The translations under genes were made by a program, and so were the position numbers. From Owenia fusiformis (Eukaryota > Annelida > Polychaeta > Sabellida > Oweniidae): 64,000 nt of DNA. Position 1 is the stretch's first letter, and every line of letters starts with the position of its first letter. Where the stretch lies: assembly GCA_903813345.2 (NCBI GenBank), contig CAIIXF020000007.1, forward strand, positions 3,353,730 to 3,417,729, given 5' to 3'. Below are positions 27,611 to 40,600 of the stretch, piece after piece. The notes beneath the pieces were generated by a model, which searched no databases, had not been told where the DNA came from, and saw nothing but the letters and a program-made list of their open reading frames with translations.

Positions 27611-28620
27611 ATCATGTTTCACTTACAGCTTGGACTGAGGTTAAGCTACGACAAATATAATGCATTACCTTATATCTCCAGTGTCCACATTACGTTGTCA
27701 CATAGGGAACAGAAAATATTGTTTTGAAGGGTTTCTCTGCTACAATAAACTCAAAAGTTGAAAAGTTTCCAGTTTCCGAAAGTTTTGGAACTTCCGTATT
27801 GATTGGCTGCAGTAGAATCACAACCGCTAAGAAAAGTACAAATGGGAGGATCGATAAAAGTACGAACGATAAAACTTAATAAAACAAGATTTTTTAAAGG
27901 TTCCTACTTATCATTAGATTAAATTGTGGAATGAACATGTAGAATAATATATTTTAAAATGCTTATGGCAGCTGGTCTATTGATAACTGCATGTATTGGT
28001 CGTTTGAACACTGGGTAATGGTCTTTGGTGCGGATCTTGGAGGGGGGTTGGGGCGCCGTTAGCAAAAATAGGGGCCAAAAAATCGGCTTCTCCCCTCCTG
28101 AATTCAGCAATTGAGGTAACAATCTAGAAATACTGGTACTTTTAATATTTGGCCTATTCTTCTTGAGAAATTGGACACCAATTTTCAGATTTAGGGCCCA
28201 ACGGTTCCCCTCTCCCTCTTGATTTTATATCTTGAAATGATATCTTTCCATTGAGGAAATCATTATCATTTGATTTGTTTACTGGAAAAATGCAGTCCAT
28301 TAATGAGGTTAGAATAACTGCGACCTTCTGAATCTAGATGAAAATGACATCGTTCGCAATTTTTGTGTGAAGAGAGTGCATTTCAGATCATAGGAAAATT
28401 ATCTTGGACTAAACGCAGATTAGATTCCATGAATTTTTCACCATATATCATACCCTGTTACTATATTCGCAAAACATAGATAATACTTTGAGAGATTTTT
28501 ATAAACAAAACAGTTGAGTTATATAAATAGACTTTATCGCGTAGAGTCGGTTTATTCATGCTATCCGGAAAATACACCACATAGTTGTTGATTACTTCCC
28601 GCTTCCTGAAAGTTAGTAAG

Positions 28621-31600
28621 ATGAAAACATTCAATTTTGCAGCCGTTATAGTGTGTATCGGGTGGTCAGGTATGTAAACAAGAAGTATTGAGATCTTTGA
28701 GAGTATATCTGATCCAGTTTCGGCCCATGTACTCTTACTTATCATCATCATAGGTGAAATGAAATGTCTATGTATTTCTGCACAAATCATTAAAAATTTT
28801 GAATATTTAGATTTGGTTGAATTTAATCCAATCACAACTATAGTGCTGATACAAAATAATAAAGGGTGCGTTTTCAAACTAAACAGAGTGCTCCTACCAA
28901 AATCAATTTGCCTACATACCCCTGAGACTTTTACCTGATAGATATCATATTCTTCTTCTTCTTCAAATCATAGAATGCACAAATAAAACAAAGTTTTGCT
29001 TATACTACTTTTTTCATGGCCTGACTTCGTCGCTAAGATGCTAAATATAAGAGTAAGCTGACGTTTGGGAGTCTGACTTACCTTCTAAAGGTTAGAACCC
29101 GAATCTTAATGAAACCATATCACCTTTGTTCCGTCAACCATGGAGCATTTGCCACAACATCCAAGAGGTAAATCATGGACCGAGAAAATGAATGATTTCC
29201 TTGTAAGTTCCGGAAGTTTCAATACGAAAAATTACCGAAGATATGTGAAAACCGAATATTTGTTCGTTGTTTTCACGATTTACAGGTTCGTTTGTTCTTC
29301 AATGTTTTGGTCTAAATTATAAAGCATCACCAACAGGTCTTACTCTATTAATCGACTAATACAGCAGACGGCTCATATTTCTACGTAGCATTTCATTCAG
29401 ACCAATAGTGGGAGTGTAGATCACGCAGTTTCGTTCGTTGCGTACTTCACTTGAAATTGGCAATTTTAAATATTGACTACTTCACTTAGCTTGGCGGATG
29501 TAGAACATTGCTTAATATTCTTTTAATTTTCACACCAGACATGCTTGGTTGACACGTCAACAAAGTAAAGTTCAAGGGTCAATGCGTTATTTCGTGATAA
29601 CTACAACGCCTTCCCAGAGGTCAGCATTGATGAAAAATGAAAAAGTCGGAAAAGCATTTACACCAATTTCTATCAAATGCTATGTTTATGCATCATCATC
29701 GACGCAACAAAGGTGATATGGTTTCATTAAGATTCGGGTTCTAACCTTTAGAAAGTAATCAGACTTCCAAACGTCAGCTAACTCTTACATTTAGCATGTT
29801 AGCGACGAAGTCAGGCCATGAAAAAAGTAGTAGGTAAAAAGTTATCTTAAATTTCAAAGTGATTTTACTGTTAATTCTGTCATTGGTCCTCCATTTTTGC
29901 GGAAGATACATGGAAACACAAACTCCATGAAACAACTTATAACTATACAACTTATCAATTAATCTGTATCAGCATTGTAGTAATTATTGTTACGAAAATG
30001 GCCTACGTATGGCTATAAACATAGCGCTGGTATGGTAACATGGGAAGGCAGTGCTATGTTTGATAGTAGTCTAAGAGTAAAATTACAATTATTTTATCAG
30101 ACTCTACAGACCCTACAGCAGTGTAACCAGGATTTGGCAGGAGGGCACAGTCTATATGCAGTTATGATTTGGGCAAGCCCAAATCATTAGTCTATCTACC
30201 TTCTCTACAAGTTAAACAATGGAAAATTTAATTTGCCAGAGTACCTTTTTTCTATCGGTCGATTCTCCACGCGATTAATCCCTTGCTCTGTGTGACAAAA
30301 AGTTTTTCGGGTTTCATTCACTGGTAAGTGCAGCAATTACACAGATTGTAGTGTCATAGTATCAATTATAGTTATTTACAATTCACAGTCAATTCCCGGA
30401 GAAATTTCTTTACTTTTCAGTGTGTAAACGACATTATTCAATTTTTTCATATAGAGTTGTGCAGGAGGGGGTTTCAATATTTTCGGCAAACTTTTTTGGA
30501 GCCACCTAACAGTGAATTTGGTGAAAACTTTTCCTTTGCTTTATCTCTGTCTTTGCTTAATCTCTGCCTTTGCCAAATTTGTCCATCATCGCTTTCTACT
30601 TGGTCTAGAGACCATGTGGCATAAAAGGTCAATCTGTTTGTCCCATTCATATGTGGTGGCAGTTCATGGCCTGGTGTAAGTCCACGGACCTAATCAGAAA
30701 GCTCTGCTTCGTCACGTGACAAATTATTGGAAATATCTGAATAAATTGAGGAGCAATATTGAGAGTAAACTCAGCTGAGGTTTATTTACACAGTGGTCGG
30801 TTAAAGCGGGCAGAATTATCAAGGTGAGGTAAGAACAATCGAAACCTTGTGAATCAAGATGAAATTCGTCTAAATTTGCTTTGATTTTGCCAAATTTGCT
30901 TGCTTTCGGTCCAATTTATCAAATGGGCCTACACTAGATCATAGGCTTCTCTTGAACTAGAGATACATTGAGTGTTTATTGTAGCCATTAAAACAATGTT
31001 TTAAATAGTAGAAAATTAACAGAAACAATGTAGCAACTGGATAGAATTGTTATAATGTGGTTACTCTGACCTGGAATGATTTAATATAATGGTAGCACAA
31101 CTCTGGAGAAGTCAGCAGCAATTTGTATTTTACTGAAAGTACGCTTCAAAATTGAAAGTTGAATCACAGGAAAATTAATAATGAGAAAAAAAATGAAAAA
31201 ACAACTCAAATTTACATTTTCATACATTCTTACCTTTTGTTTTTGCAGATTTACTGTTTTTTCAATCTTAGTAGCTTAAAACAAGCAATACATATCACTA
31301 ACTCTGTAATACTACACTAGTGGGTCGTCTTATTAGTCTATAGAGCCGATAATGGCGGTTTCCAAATTCGCTATAGCGTAACCCAAAACGAGACTGGTAA
31401 GAACATCCATGAATGATGAGAATTTTCGTAAAAAGTGGGAGAAGCTAACTTCCACTATATAAATAGGCCCCCCATAAGAAGTCACTTCAATATTTCTGGA
31501 GGGGGTTAGAGTGACTGTACCAGGCCATCCAACTGTCCCGTAATTTAGGTATTTGTCACACATTTGCTGGAAGATTTGAAGTCACACCAGTTTTTTTTTG

Positions 31601-34600
31601 TGTGACAGAATATGTCACGCAAATAAGCATTTTACCTGATTATTTGGTCGAGCAAAAATATTTCTGTAGAAAAACGAGCATAGGAAAAAAAAACAATTTC
31701 GTTCGGACTTTTCACGCGGATACCGAATACGTCAATCATTTTCCTCGAAACATTTCATTCATATAACATAGGATAATAACACTTTCTCCAATTTTCAGAT
31801 TATTATTAACATGATAGCGATCAGATGATTATTAACATGGTCATGAATGGGTATCTGAAAATGTGGTAGGGGGAGGTCTTGACATCAACAGATTTAGCTG
31901 AAATTGTTTGTGCTTGCTTTCCTTTAGTTAGAGTGATCCGAAAAAAAGATGTAAAAAAATGAAGCATCCTAGTAGAGCCATTTTGTAAAAAATATTAATG
32001 CTTGCCCGTAGCCAGCTTTTTCCAGGGGGGGGAGCTTTTTCCCAATTTTGGCTAAAAATCATGCGAAAAATTCTCAGAATGGTGAAAAACTGCATGATTT
32101 TGAAAGAATTTCTGGCCAGGGGGGGGAAGCTTCTGCTCCCCCAGCTCCCCCTCTGGGTGCGGGCCTGAAATGTATTTATTTTTAGAAGCTATATAGCGGT
32201 AATTAATCAATGGATGATTTGTATTTTTGCCTGGCGATTTGAAAATGACATAAAACCTAAATCAATGGAGATAACACCATTATATGTTTACACATTATTG
32301 GAAACATATGTATAAATCATATGTTTTATGTAAATACATGCAAGTACTGGTACATTCATTTTTTGAGAGTTTGTCAAATATGGTCTAAAAAATGTTTGAC
32401 TGGTCTAAAATATGATGACTGGCAGTGTTGTCTGCACTTGGCAATGGATTCCAATGGAATTTGGTGTCTCAGAATCGATTCAGATGAAGAATAAAGACAG
32501 ATTGTTCTTTCTTTTTCAGTTGTATCATGCCTGGATATCCAGATAGACAATGCTGGAGGTGATATGGTTAAACAGACAGGACAGACCGTTGAGCTTATGT
32601 GTAATATCTTATACATTGATGCATCTACAGCAGATATAGCCGGTAACCCTGTTACTTGGGAGAAATTGTCCCGTCGAGATAACCCCTTGTATACTATTAT
32701 CTCTACTGGTTCAAATAAAAGAGGTGGTGTACCTGATCACATCAGTATTGACTTTGGTGATTATTCAACATCAGTTCCGAATACAAGTGGAATAAAAAAC
32801 TCACTCAAGATATCAGGTAACCATTTTTTTTTTATTATTAGTTTATTGCAATCACTTTTAGATCAGTGGCACATAGATAAACTAGTGCGGCAGTTAAAAA
32901 CATACAATACATGTGTACAAGCACAATTCTAAAGCAGAGCTAAAAACATTTGCAACATAACATATAAAAACAAACCTAAAACATACCAATTGCTTAAACA
33001 TTTCTGATGAATTAGCAACTGAAATTTCCAAACTAAACCACTTATAGTACAATCATTCCATAATATATTGTATATTATTTGTTAACATCAACAACCAAAC
33101 TTGTAAATAATAAAAAAGACCTCAGTAAACACGATAACCTTCCTATGAAAAATGGAGATTGTGTTTAATACAGTGTACCAAATTTGGACCAAGCGGGTGT
33201 TACAGTTACTTACCAAACCTCATCATACTACGGGCATTTTAGGATCTGCTTTTCGCTGATCATTGCGCCAAAGGAGGAGGATTTTGGCTATTTTCTGAGG
33301 ATGCTTTTTCAATTTTTGTTGCATCAAAATGTTGCATTTTAAGACACAGTTAACCCCTTTAAAGGAATAAGTAACTCCTCTTTGATAAAGTAGAAAACAA
33401 TATTTCCCATGTTATTTTCCCATAGGGAAAACGCATGCGATCCATTGCTTTCATCTAATTTTGGTCACACATAATGGATATCTTTAAAACCCCTGAAGGA
33501 GTTACTTATTCTCTTGAAGGGTTTAATTGGGTGTCAAAATGCAACATATTGATGCAAAAGAAATTGAAAATGCAGGGGTGGATGGAGTCCAAAATCAGGA
33601 AAACATTTCAGAAAAAACATGCGGGTGGGGTGTTTGCATCTTCCCTGTTTCAAAGTCAAAATTATTTCATCATCTCTATGAGTGCTTTTCCTGGAGATAA
33701 TGCATTGGCCTAACATATGCACCTGTTTAAATCCTCAGAAAATAGCCAAAATCTAACATATGACTGTCCGGAATATGTTGCGCTACTTTCCCTCCTCCTT
33801 TGATTATAATCACAGCTTCAAACCTAAGTTATTCTGCCACAGTCCAAACTGCAGAGCAAACTCACTGTATCTTGAGGTCTGGTTTACACTTGTGTGTCAA
33901 AATGTAGGTGTTATCATATGGTGTATTCCTTCCTTTTATTGATTTCTTCTGTTATTTTCTCTTTCAGGACTTGAAGCAGGAGACAATGGAACATACGCCT
34001 GTCTTGCTGGAGATGTGAAAATCGAGTATAATCTTATCATTCCATGTAAGTAAAATCATCAGGATCTTCATGTTTACATGTTTGTATATGTACAATACAG
34101 GCCCATAGCCAGGGGGAGTGGCTGGCCAGAAATTATTTCAAAATCATAGTTTTTAGGTTTAAAGTTTTTTATTATCATTTAAACAAAACAAATTACAAAC
34201 ACAGCAAGGGTCGAAGCAATGCATTAAATTTTTCACCATTTATTGATTTTTTGCCCAGAACTGTCAAAATTGAAAAGCCCCCCCCCCCCCCCATTGATAA
34301 AACTGCTTTCCCTTGGTAAAAGCTTGCTATGGGCCTGCAATGTGTGACTGTATGAGCGTAAGGGATACTATAGGCATGGCTGAAATAATATATACAAGTT
34401 TACAATTGTAATTATTACCAGTGTTTTATATTATTATAATGCAACAAAGCAATAAACTATGAATATATATGACGTGTGATACTTTTGACACAGTTTCAAG
34501 CACATACACAGAAATTTCTATTAGAAGTGCTCTTGCATGGGTTAAGTTTCACAATTGTAACAGACTTGATAAAACAGTACACCAGAAAAAGAACTATTTC

Positions 34601-37600
34601 TTACTTGTGGTTTCAATGCATTTTAGCTCCAGTTGAGGCTGTTGTACTTGATGATTCTAAGACCAATGTTACCACTCAACTGCAAACATTTGAGTACACT
34701 GAAGGTGAAACCAGACCTCTCAACTGTACAAGTCATGGTGGTTCACCAGATGCAAAGGTATGACTCGCTTCTTGAAGTTTCTCATTCTTGATGATAGCAG
34801 ACGTAATATGCCTGAATGTCTTCTTTTGAATAGTCATAATTTAAATTGGGTAATATTTCTAGATTTTTCGCAAAAGAATATTAGTGCAGTACACTGATGA
34901 ACTTCTTTCCCCAAATCGAGACTTGTATTTTATTAAATCGGTCTAATTGAGCGTTATCCCTACTTCAGACCAATTTGTTATTTTTACATCTTGTAGATTT
35001 AAATGTCCTCTTTTGAATATTCATAGTTTAATTTGGGTAATATTTCTATATTTTTCATGAAAAAAATTATTAGCCCAGGAGACTGTTCTCCAAACCGAGA
35101 ATCGTCCTTTGCCATATTGATGTAAAACCTCCAATGAACACTTATGCTGTTTCAACTTAACACCTTTCAACTATGATAAGAATTAGCTAATAACCAACTT
35201 GTATGTTTCTTTTTCTTTTTTATTTATTATAAAGCTGAAAGTCACATTCGATGGTGTTGATAAGACATCTGAAATGGTCTCTTATCAAAAATGGTACTTG
35301 GAAAACCCTGAAAGTGCCTTTGAAGCTGCTAAAGTTGCAGTGAGCCGGTGAGTGTAATTTTACAGTCAATAAATAGTCATTTGATTAACATTTTCTTCAA
35401 TTTAAAAAGTGAATCAGGTTGAATGTAATTTTGCATCATATGTTGTAAAAAAAAATATTGTTCAAAGATTGTAAATTTTGAGTACAATGTGAATTATTTT
35501 TGTTCTGATTTTATATATTCTACATCGATATCATAAAAGCATTAAAGGATACATCCCTAGAAATCACCTTTTCTCTTTTTGTGTTAAAAAGGTATAATTG
35601 AGAAGAAATATCGATATGAACAAAAGATAATAAAAAAAGACATTTGACTTAGATTTAAAAAAAAATTAATGGAAAACCAACGATGATGTAGCATTTATGT
35701 TTTCTTAGTGCTGTGAACTATGAGGCAAAGGGAGAGGATAACTTGAAGATCATCAGATGCACAGCTAGTGTAGATGGGTTACCCAACAGTAACAAGTTTG
35801 CAGAAGCAAAAATGCACATACAATGTAAGGAAATGGGACTTTCGAAGTTCATGGAAAAGATTCTTGTTTAGGGTCACCATGCTTTCAAATTTTAGACCTA
35901 CCCGTATGAATTATTTTCATTCTTCGATTATGATTTGCAAGCATCAGTTGAATGGGGAACCACCTGGTCTACTTTTTCTTGGAATTTCTGACACTCACTT
36001 GGTGACCCACAAACACGAACTTTTCCCCCGATCTTAAGCATCACAATTCTTTCATGTTTCTACTTTAGGTTTTGTATCAGGATATGTCAATATGTGAATT
36101 TTACATTCTATAGTCATTCTTGACACACTTTGTTATCTAGGTAACTTTTTGATTCACTTTGAAAATGTTTGAATAATTATAATGATTTTTCAGTTTCTCC
36201 TATGTTTGTAAACTGCTCAGAGAAGGTAGCGGCCAATATTGGAGATGAAAATGTCATCTATGAATGTGAGACGAGGTAAGTACTTTATCTGTAATCACCA
36301 AAAGAGCATCAATTATAACTAACTAAAATTAACTTTTGGGTCAAGGCTAAATCATTAACTAAAATAGCATTTCCATATATAATATGGATAATAAAAAATT
36401 TTAGCCCAGGATGCATTATTGTAAATTGAAACCACATATGAATTTTCCATTTCGCGGTTCGCTGTTTGAATCGGAACATTTGCAAATATGGAGCAAATAT
36501 GTACTCAAAAACGACTAAATTTGATTGGTCAATATTCTCCTACGATGCCTTTTGCGTAGCTATTTGCGTGACCCAAAAGTTCTAAATCAAACTAATTACG
36601 CGAATTTGTTTTTACACCTGTACGCTTAATAAAATAAAACAATGACACCATCGGAAGTATTCTTCTTTGTCATTGCATTAATAGTAAGTATACTGAGTTT
36701 TATCAATAAAAGAATGTACAATGAACAACAAAATTCTGAAATGAGTACTATAGATTTGCTTTCGAACCACTGAACAGATTGACCTAGATAATAGCGATGC
36801 GTCTTCTTTGGTCAACTGCTCAGTTGTTTGTGGATTTTCAAAGTAACTCTATAATGTAATTTGAAGATGAGTACTTTTATTCAGTTGTTGCATCAATGTT
36901 GCAGTTTGTAGTGCCGTAAGATTGGCATGAAAGTGTTTAAAGTCGAATGGTATTGTTTTTTCCAATATTGCAACTAGTGAACTGATAATGTGACCTTCTC
37001 TTCCGGAATATTTTCTCACTTTTCAATCATAGTTTTCACCATGCTATGAGTATAATGAAAAAAATATCTGTTTTATTAAGATTAATAAGAGATCAATCGT
37101 TTCTGATAACTATTCTGTCTCTCATACGGGAATATGTACGAATATATCGTTTGAAAAATGGTGTGAAAATCCACATGTTAAACTTATGAGGGAAAACAAG
37201 AAAGTATAAATTTGTTCCTCCGTGAACTGCATCATGGAAAATATTTTGCCCTTACAAGGAAAGATTTTTGCGTCTCCTCTTTCGAAGAGGGAACAACGAT
37301 CTGCTCAATTGAATTGAATTGTTAATGAGACAAAGTTGAGTGTTAGAATGTTCTGATATTAAAAAAGTCACTTTGAAATACAACCCCTTGTTGGCTTTTT
37401 ATGATTTTGACCTCTATTGGTCCCAACTAAATAACAACAACCTTCAAAACAACACTGATAGTTTCTCACATTGAATATTTTAAAATTCAAGATTCCAACC
37501 CTTGAGTCATTCAGGAAATACTGATTCAAATGGTCTCAATTTATTATTTGTTAAGGAATCAAAACGAAAGGATAGGTATCAATATGTTGAACTGAATTAA

Positions 37601-40600
37601 ACCAATTATTGAAAACGTTCTGTAAAAAAAAAACACGGTCCTTTATGTAATGTTGACTGATTGACAACAATTTAATGTGAAAATTATTTATATATACAGG
37701 GTGTCCCTAAAGTATGGCCCCCCCCCCTAGGCAGACATATACCAGTGTTGTCATAGTATATGTCATATATCATTTTAAAGCTTATCCAAAGTTACATTGA
37801 TTCGCCAAGTGTCATGGTTCAACTGTTCAACTCTCAAATGTGAAAAAATTACAGGCATTTCAACATTTAGTGCTTGGTCAAAATTAAGTTCAATTTTACA
37901 CAAAATCACTTGTCAATGTGTCCTCCTGGGCCATCTTAACAGCAGCAATTCTTTTCGGGTCGGATGGATATTGAGTTGGAAAAAGAGAATGGTGGAATAG
38001 AAACTCTAAGGAAGCTCTTCTAAAGTGCTTTAACATGTTTTAAGAGGGTTATAAAATTCCACATCCCTATTTGAACGACTTTTAAGGTCATATCTGAAAA
38101 TAATTGCTGCTGTTAACTTGGCCAAAAGTGTACTTGTACTTGTATGGCTATGTATGAGTGCACATAAAAGAACACAGGAACACAGGGCTCCTTCAAGGAG
38201 GGGTTCCTGGGTCTGCCTTCCATGATTACAAGCGTTCATAATGACCATACATATACGGGAACCCATGAGGTATTGCTCACCTTTATTGGTGGTAAATAAA
38301 ATACAATAGTCCACCCGCTATGGCTCTGGCAGAGAGAGTCAAGATTACCAATATCGCTTGGCCCCGGGTTCGATTCCCGGTTCAGACAAGTTGTTTGTGC
38401 GTTATGTAATTCTGGGTGTTTGACTGAGTGGTTCACGACTCGTATACAAGGCTGTGGTGTGTACCTGTATGTCTGTGTACCTGTGCACATAAAAGAAAAC
38501 AGGGCTCCTTCAAGGAGGGGTTTCTGGCTCTATCTTCGAGTGTAAAAATACGTAAATTACGGAATATACCAATGAGGTATTGCTCGTCAAAATATGGCGG
38601 TAACCAAGATATAATAATATAATAATAATAATAAATAATAATACAATAAACAATATTTTATAGGTGTGACCCAGCCCCTACTAAGGTCTTCTTTATTACA
38701 CAGACAAATGCTGAAATGATAGCTGAGATCGACCATGAAAATACAGAAGAAAATTTCGCTGCCACTTATATCGTAAGTTTGATGCCATTATAACAGTTAA
38801 CAATAGAAAACAAGCGCAATCTATAAAGTTCTGAGGTGTAACACTGGACTAAAATTGTTACATACAAAACATTCATTCCAAAATTAACCAATCAATTTCA
38901 TGTTACTAACCTTGTATTCGCGAATGCAACTAACCCCTGTCGGCTACTGGATTGACCTTCTATTTTATGACCAACTCATTTAAACATGGAAGGAATAGTG
39001 GCAAGCACTAGTCATATTTAAATGAGTTTCCAGTAAAATAGTAGGTTAATCCGGTAGCTGACAGGCATTAGTTGCATTCGCAAACATATATTTGTACAAG
39101 CTTAGTTAATAGATAAAACTTAATATTTAATTTCAGAAAAATGAAGGAGATTCTTATACTATAAGGTTCACTTTCTTAGAGTTGACAGATGCTGATCTTG
39201 GATATCTGTTTCAAGCTTGTGTAAGAAATACCCGTGGTGCCAAATGTATGGAATTCACACCTACAAGTAAGCTTCATTTAATGTGCCGAGTTGCTAATAA
39301 AGCAATGGAAATATTATATATTTAACTATGAAACTGTCATATAATGGTGCGTCTTGGGAAACCAATTTATATTTTTATGTGGGAGAAGGCTCAATTAATA
39401 TTTTTGTGGTAGGTTCCTGTTTTACCCTCAGGAACAGATACTTGGAACCGACAACTTGGGTTCTGAACATTTAAGAATTCATTATTTACCATAAAAAACA
39501 TTTGCCTGCAATGAGCAAAGTCAAAGAATATACATATTTTATATTTCACAAGTTTTACATTACATCTGATTGGCAATATTTGTTGATAAATAATAATGAC
39601 TTTTGGCAGTTGCCTCCACTCCCTATTATGAATGGTATTCTGGCCAGACCTGCCTACTATTGCCATTTATTAATTCATATATATCATGTCCCTTATTTCA
39701 AAGCATGTTCCAAAATAGATTCTGATTATATAGACCTTACCTGCCCTCGTCTAAATGATCCCAGAAATTCAGTAACAACTCCCAATAAAAATAGATAGAA
39801 ATTCTGACCTGGTGTTTGATAATGCTTTCATGAATCATAAATGCTCTATTTATATTCTTTCATACAAATGAGACAATACTATAAGTTATTGAATAATTTG
39901 AAGTGCAATACAGGATATATTCTGCTAGAGAAATTCTGTATTGGAACGAGACAAAGTCGAGTGCCAATGCAGAATATCGAGACAGAATATATCCTGTATT
40001 GCACTTCAAATCATTCAACAAAGTTTTTATCGTGTGATCCTCTGTCACTGGGGGGTATCGTGATGCAACAACACCGTGTTGTTGCATCAAGATGGCCAGA
40101 CTTCCAGTGATAGATTTTCGTACGATATGTTGTTTCCCCAATTTAAACCCATTTCTAGGACGAGTTTCTCAATAACCATACACGTGAAGTTAGCGCACGA
40201 TATATATTTAAAGAAACTGTCATTAGTATACATGTAGCATCATCAAGAAGCAAGAAGTTCACGGTTTTAGTTCCTCACTATTGATGCAACAACACCAAAC
40301 CGAAGATGCAACAACACTCCTCTAGATTTGAGCAATGATGCAACAACACCAATTAATAGTATAATTTCAGAAGACCATAAATCTCGAGAGGAACAGATTT
40401 TTAAATGCTACTATTGCAACACCGGGCCAGTACCCATTTGCGTTCTTCTCAGGCATTCAAAATACACGTCCTGCGGGCGAAGATTCTTTATATGTATTTT
40501 CAAAAATTTATACTTTTAAATATCATAATGTACTGGAAGTTGTTTTAAAACATAGTTCAATCGCCTTTAACATTGCAAGCTATAGTAACCCAATCTATTA

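Noticed and set aside
38310-38390. tRNA gene
   Set aside because: The B box is good, but the acceptor and anticodon stems do not form, and the segment continues into a SINE body with an ATA tail.
39391-40141. Several 90-residue ORFs on both strands
   Set aside because: They lie in intron 9 of the Ig gene, overlap inverted repeats, and show no domain.
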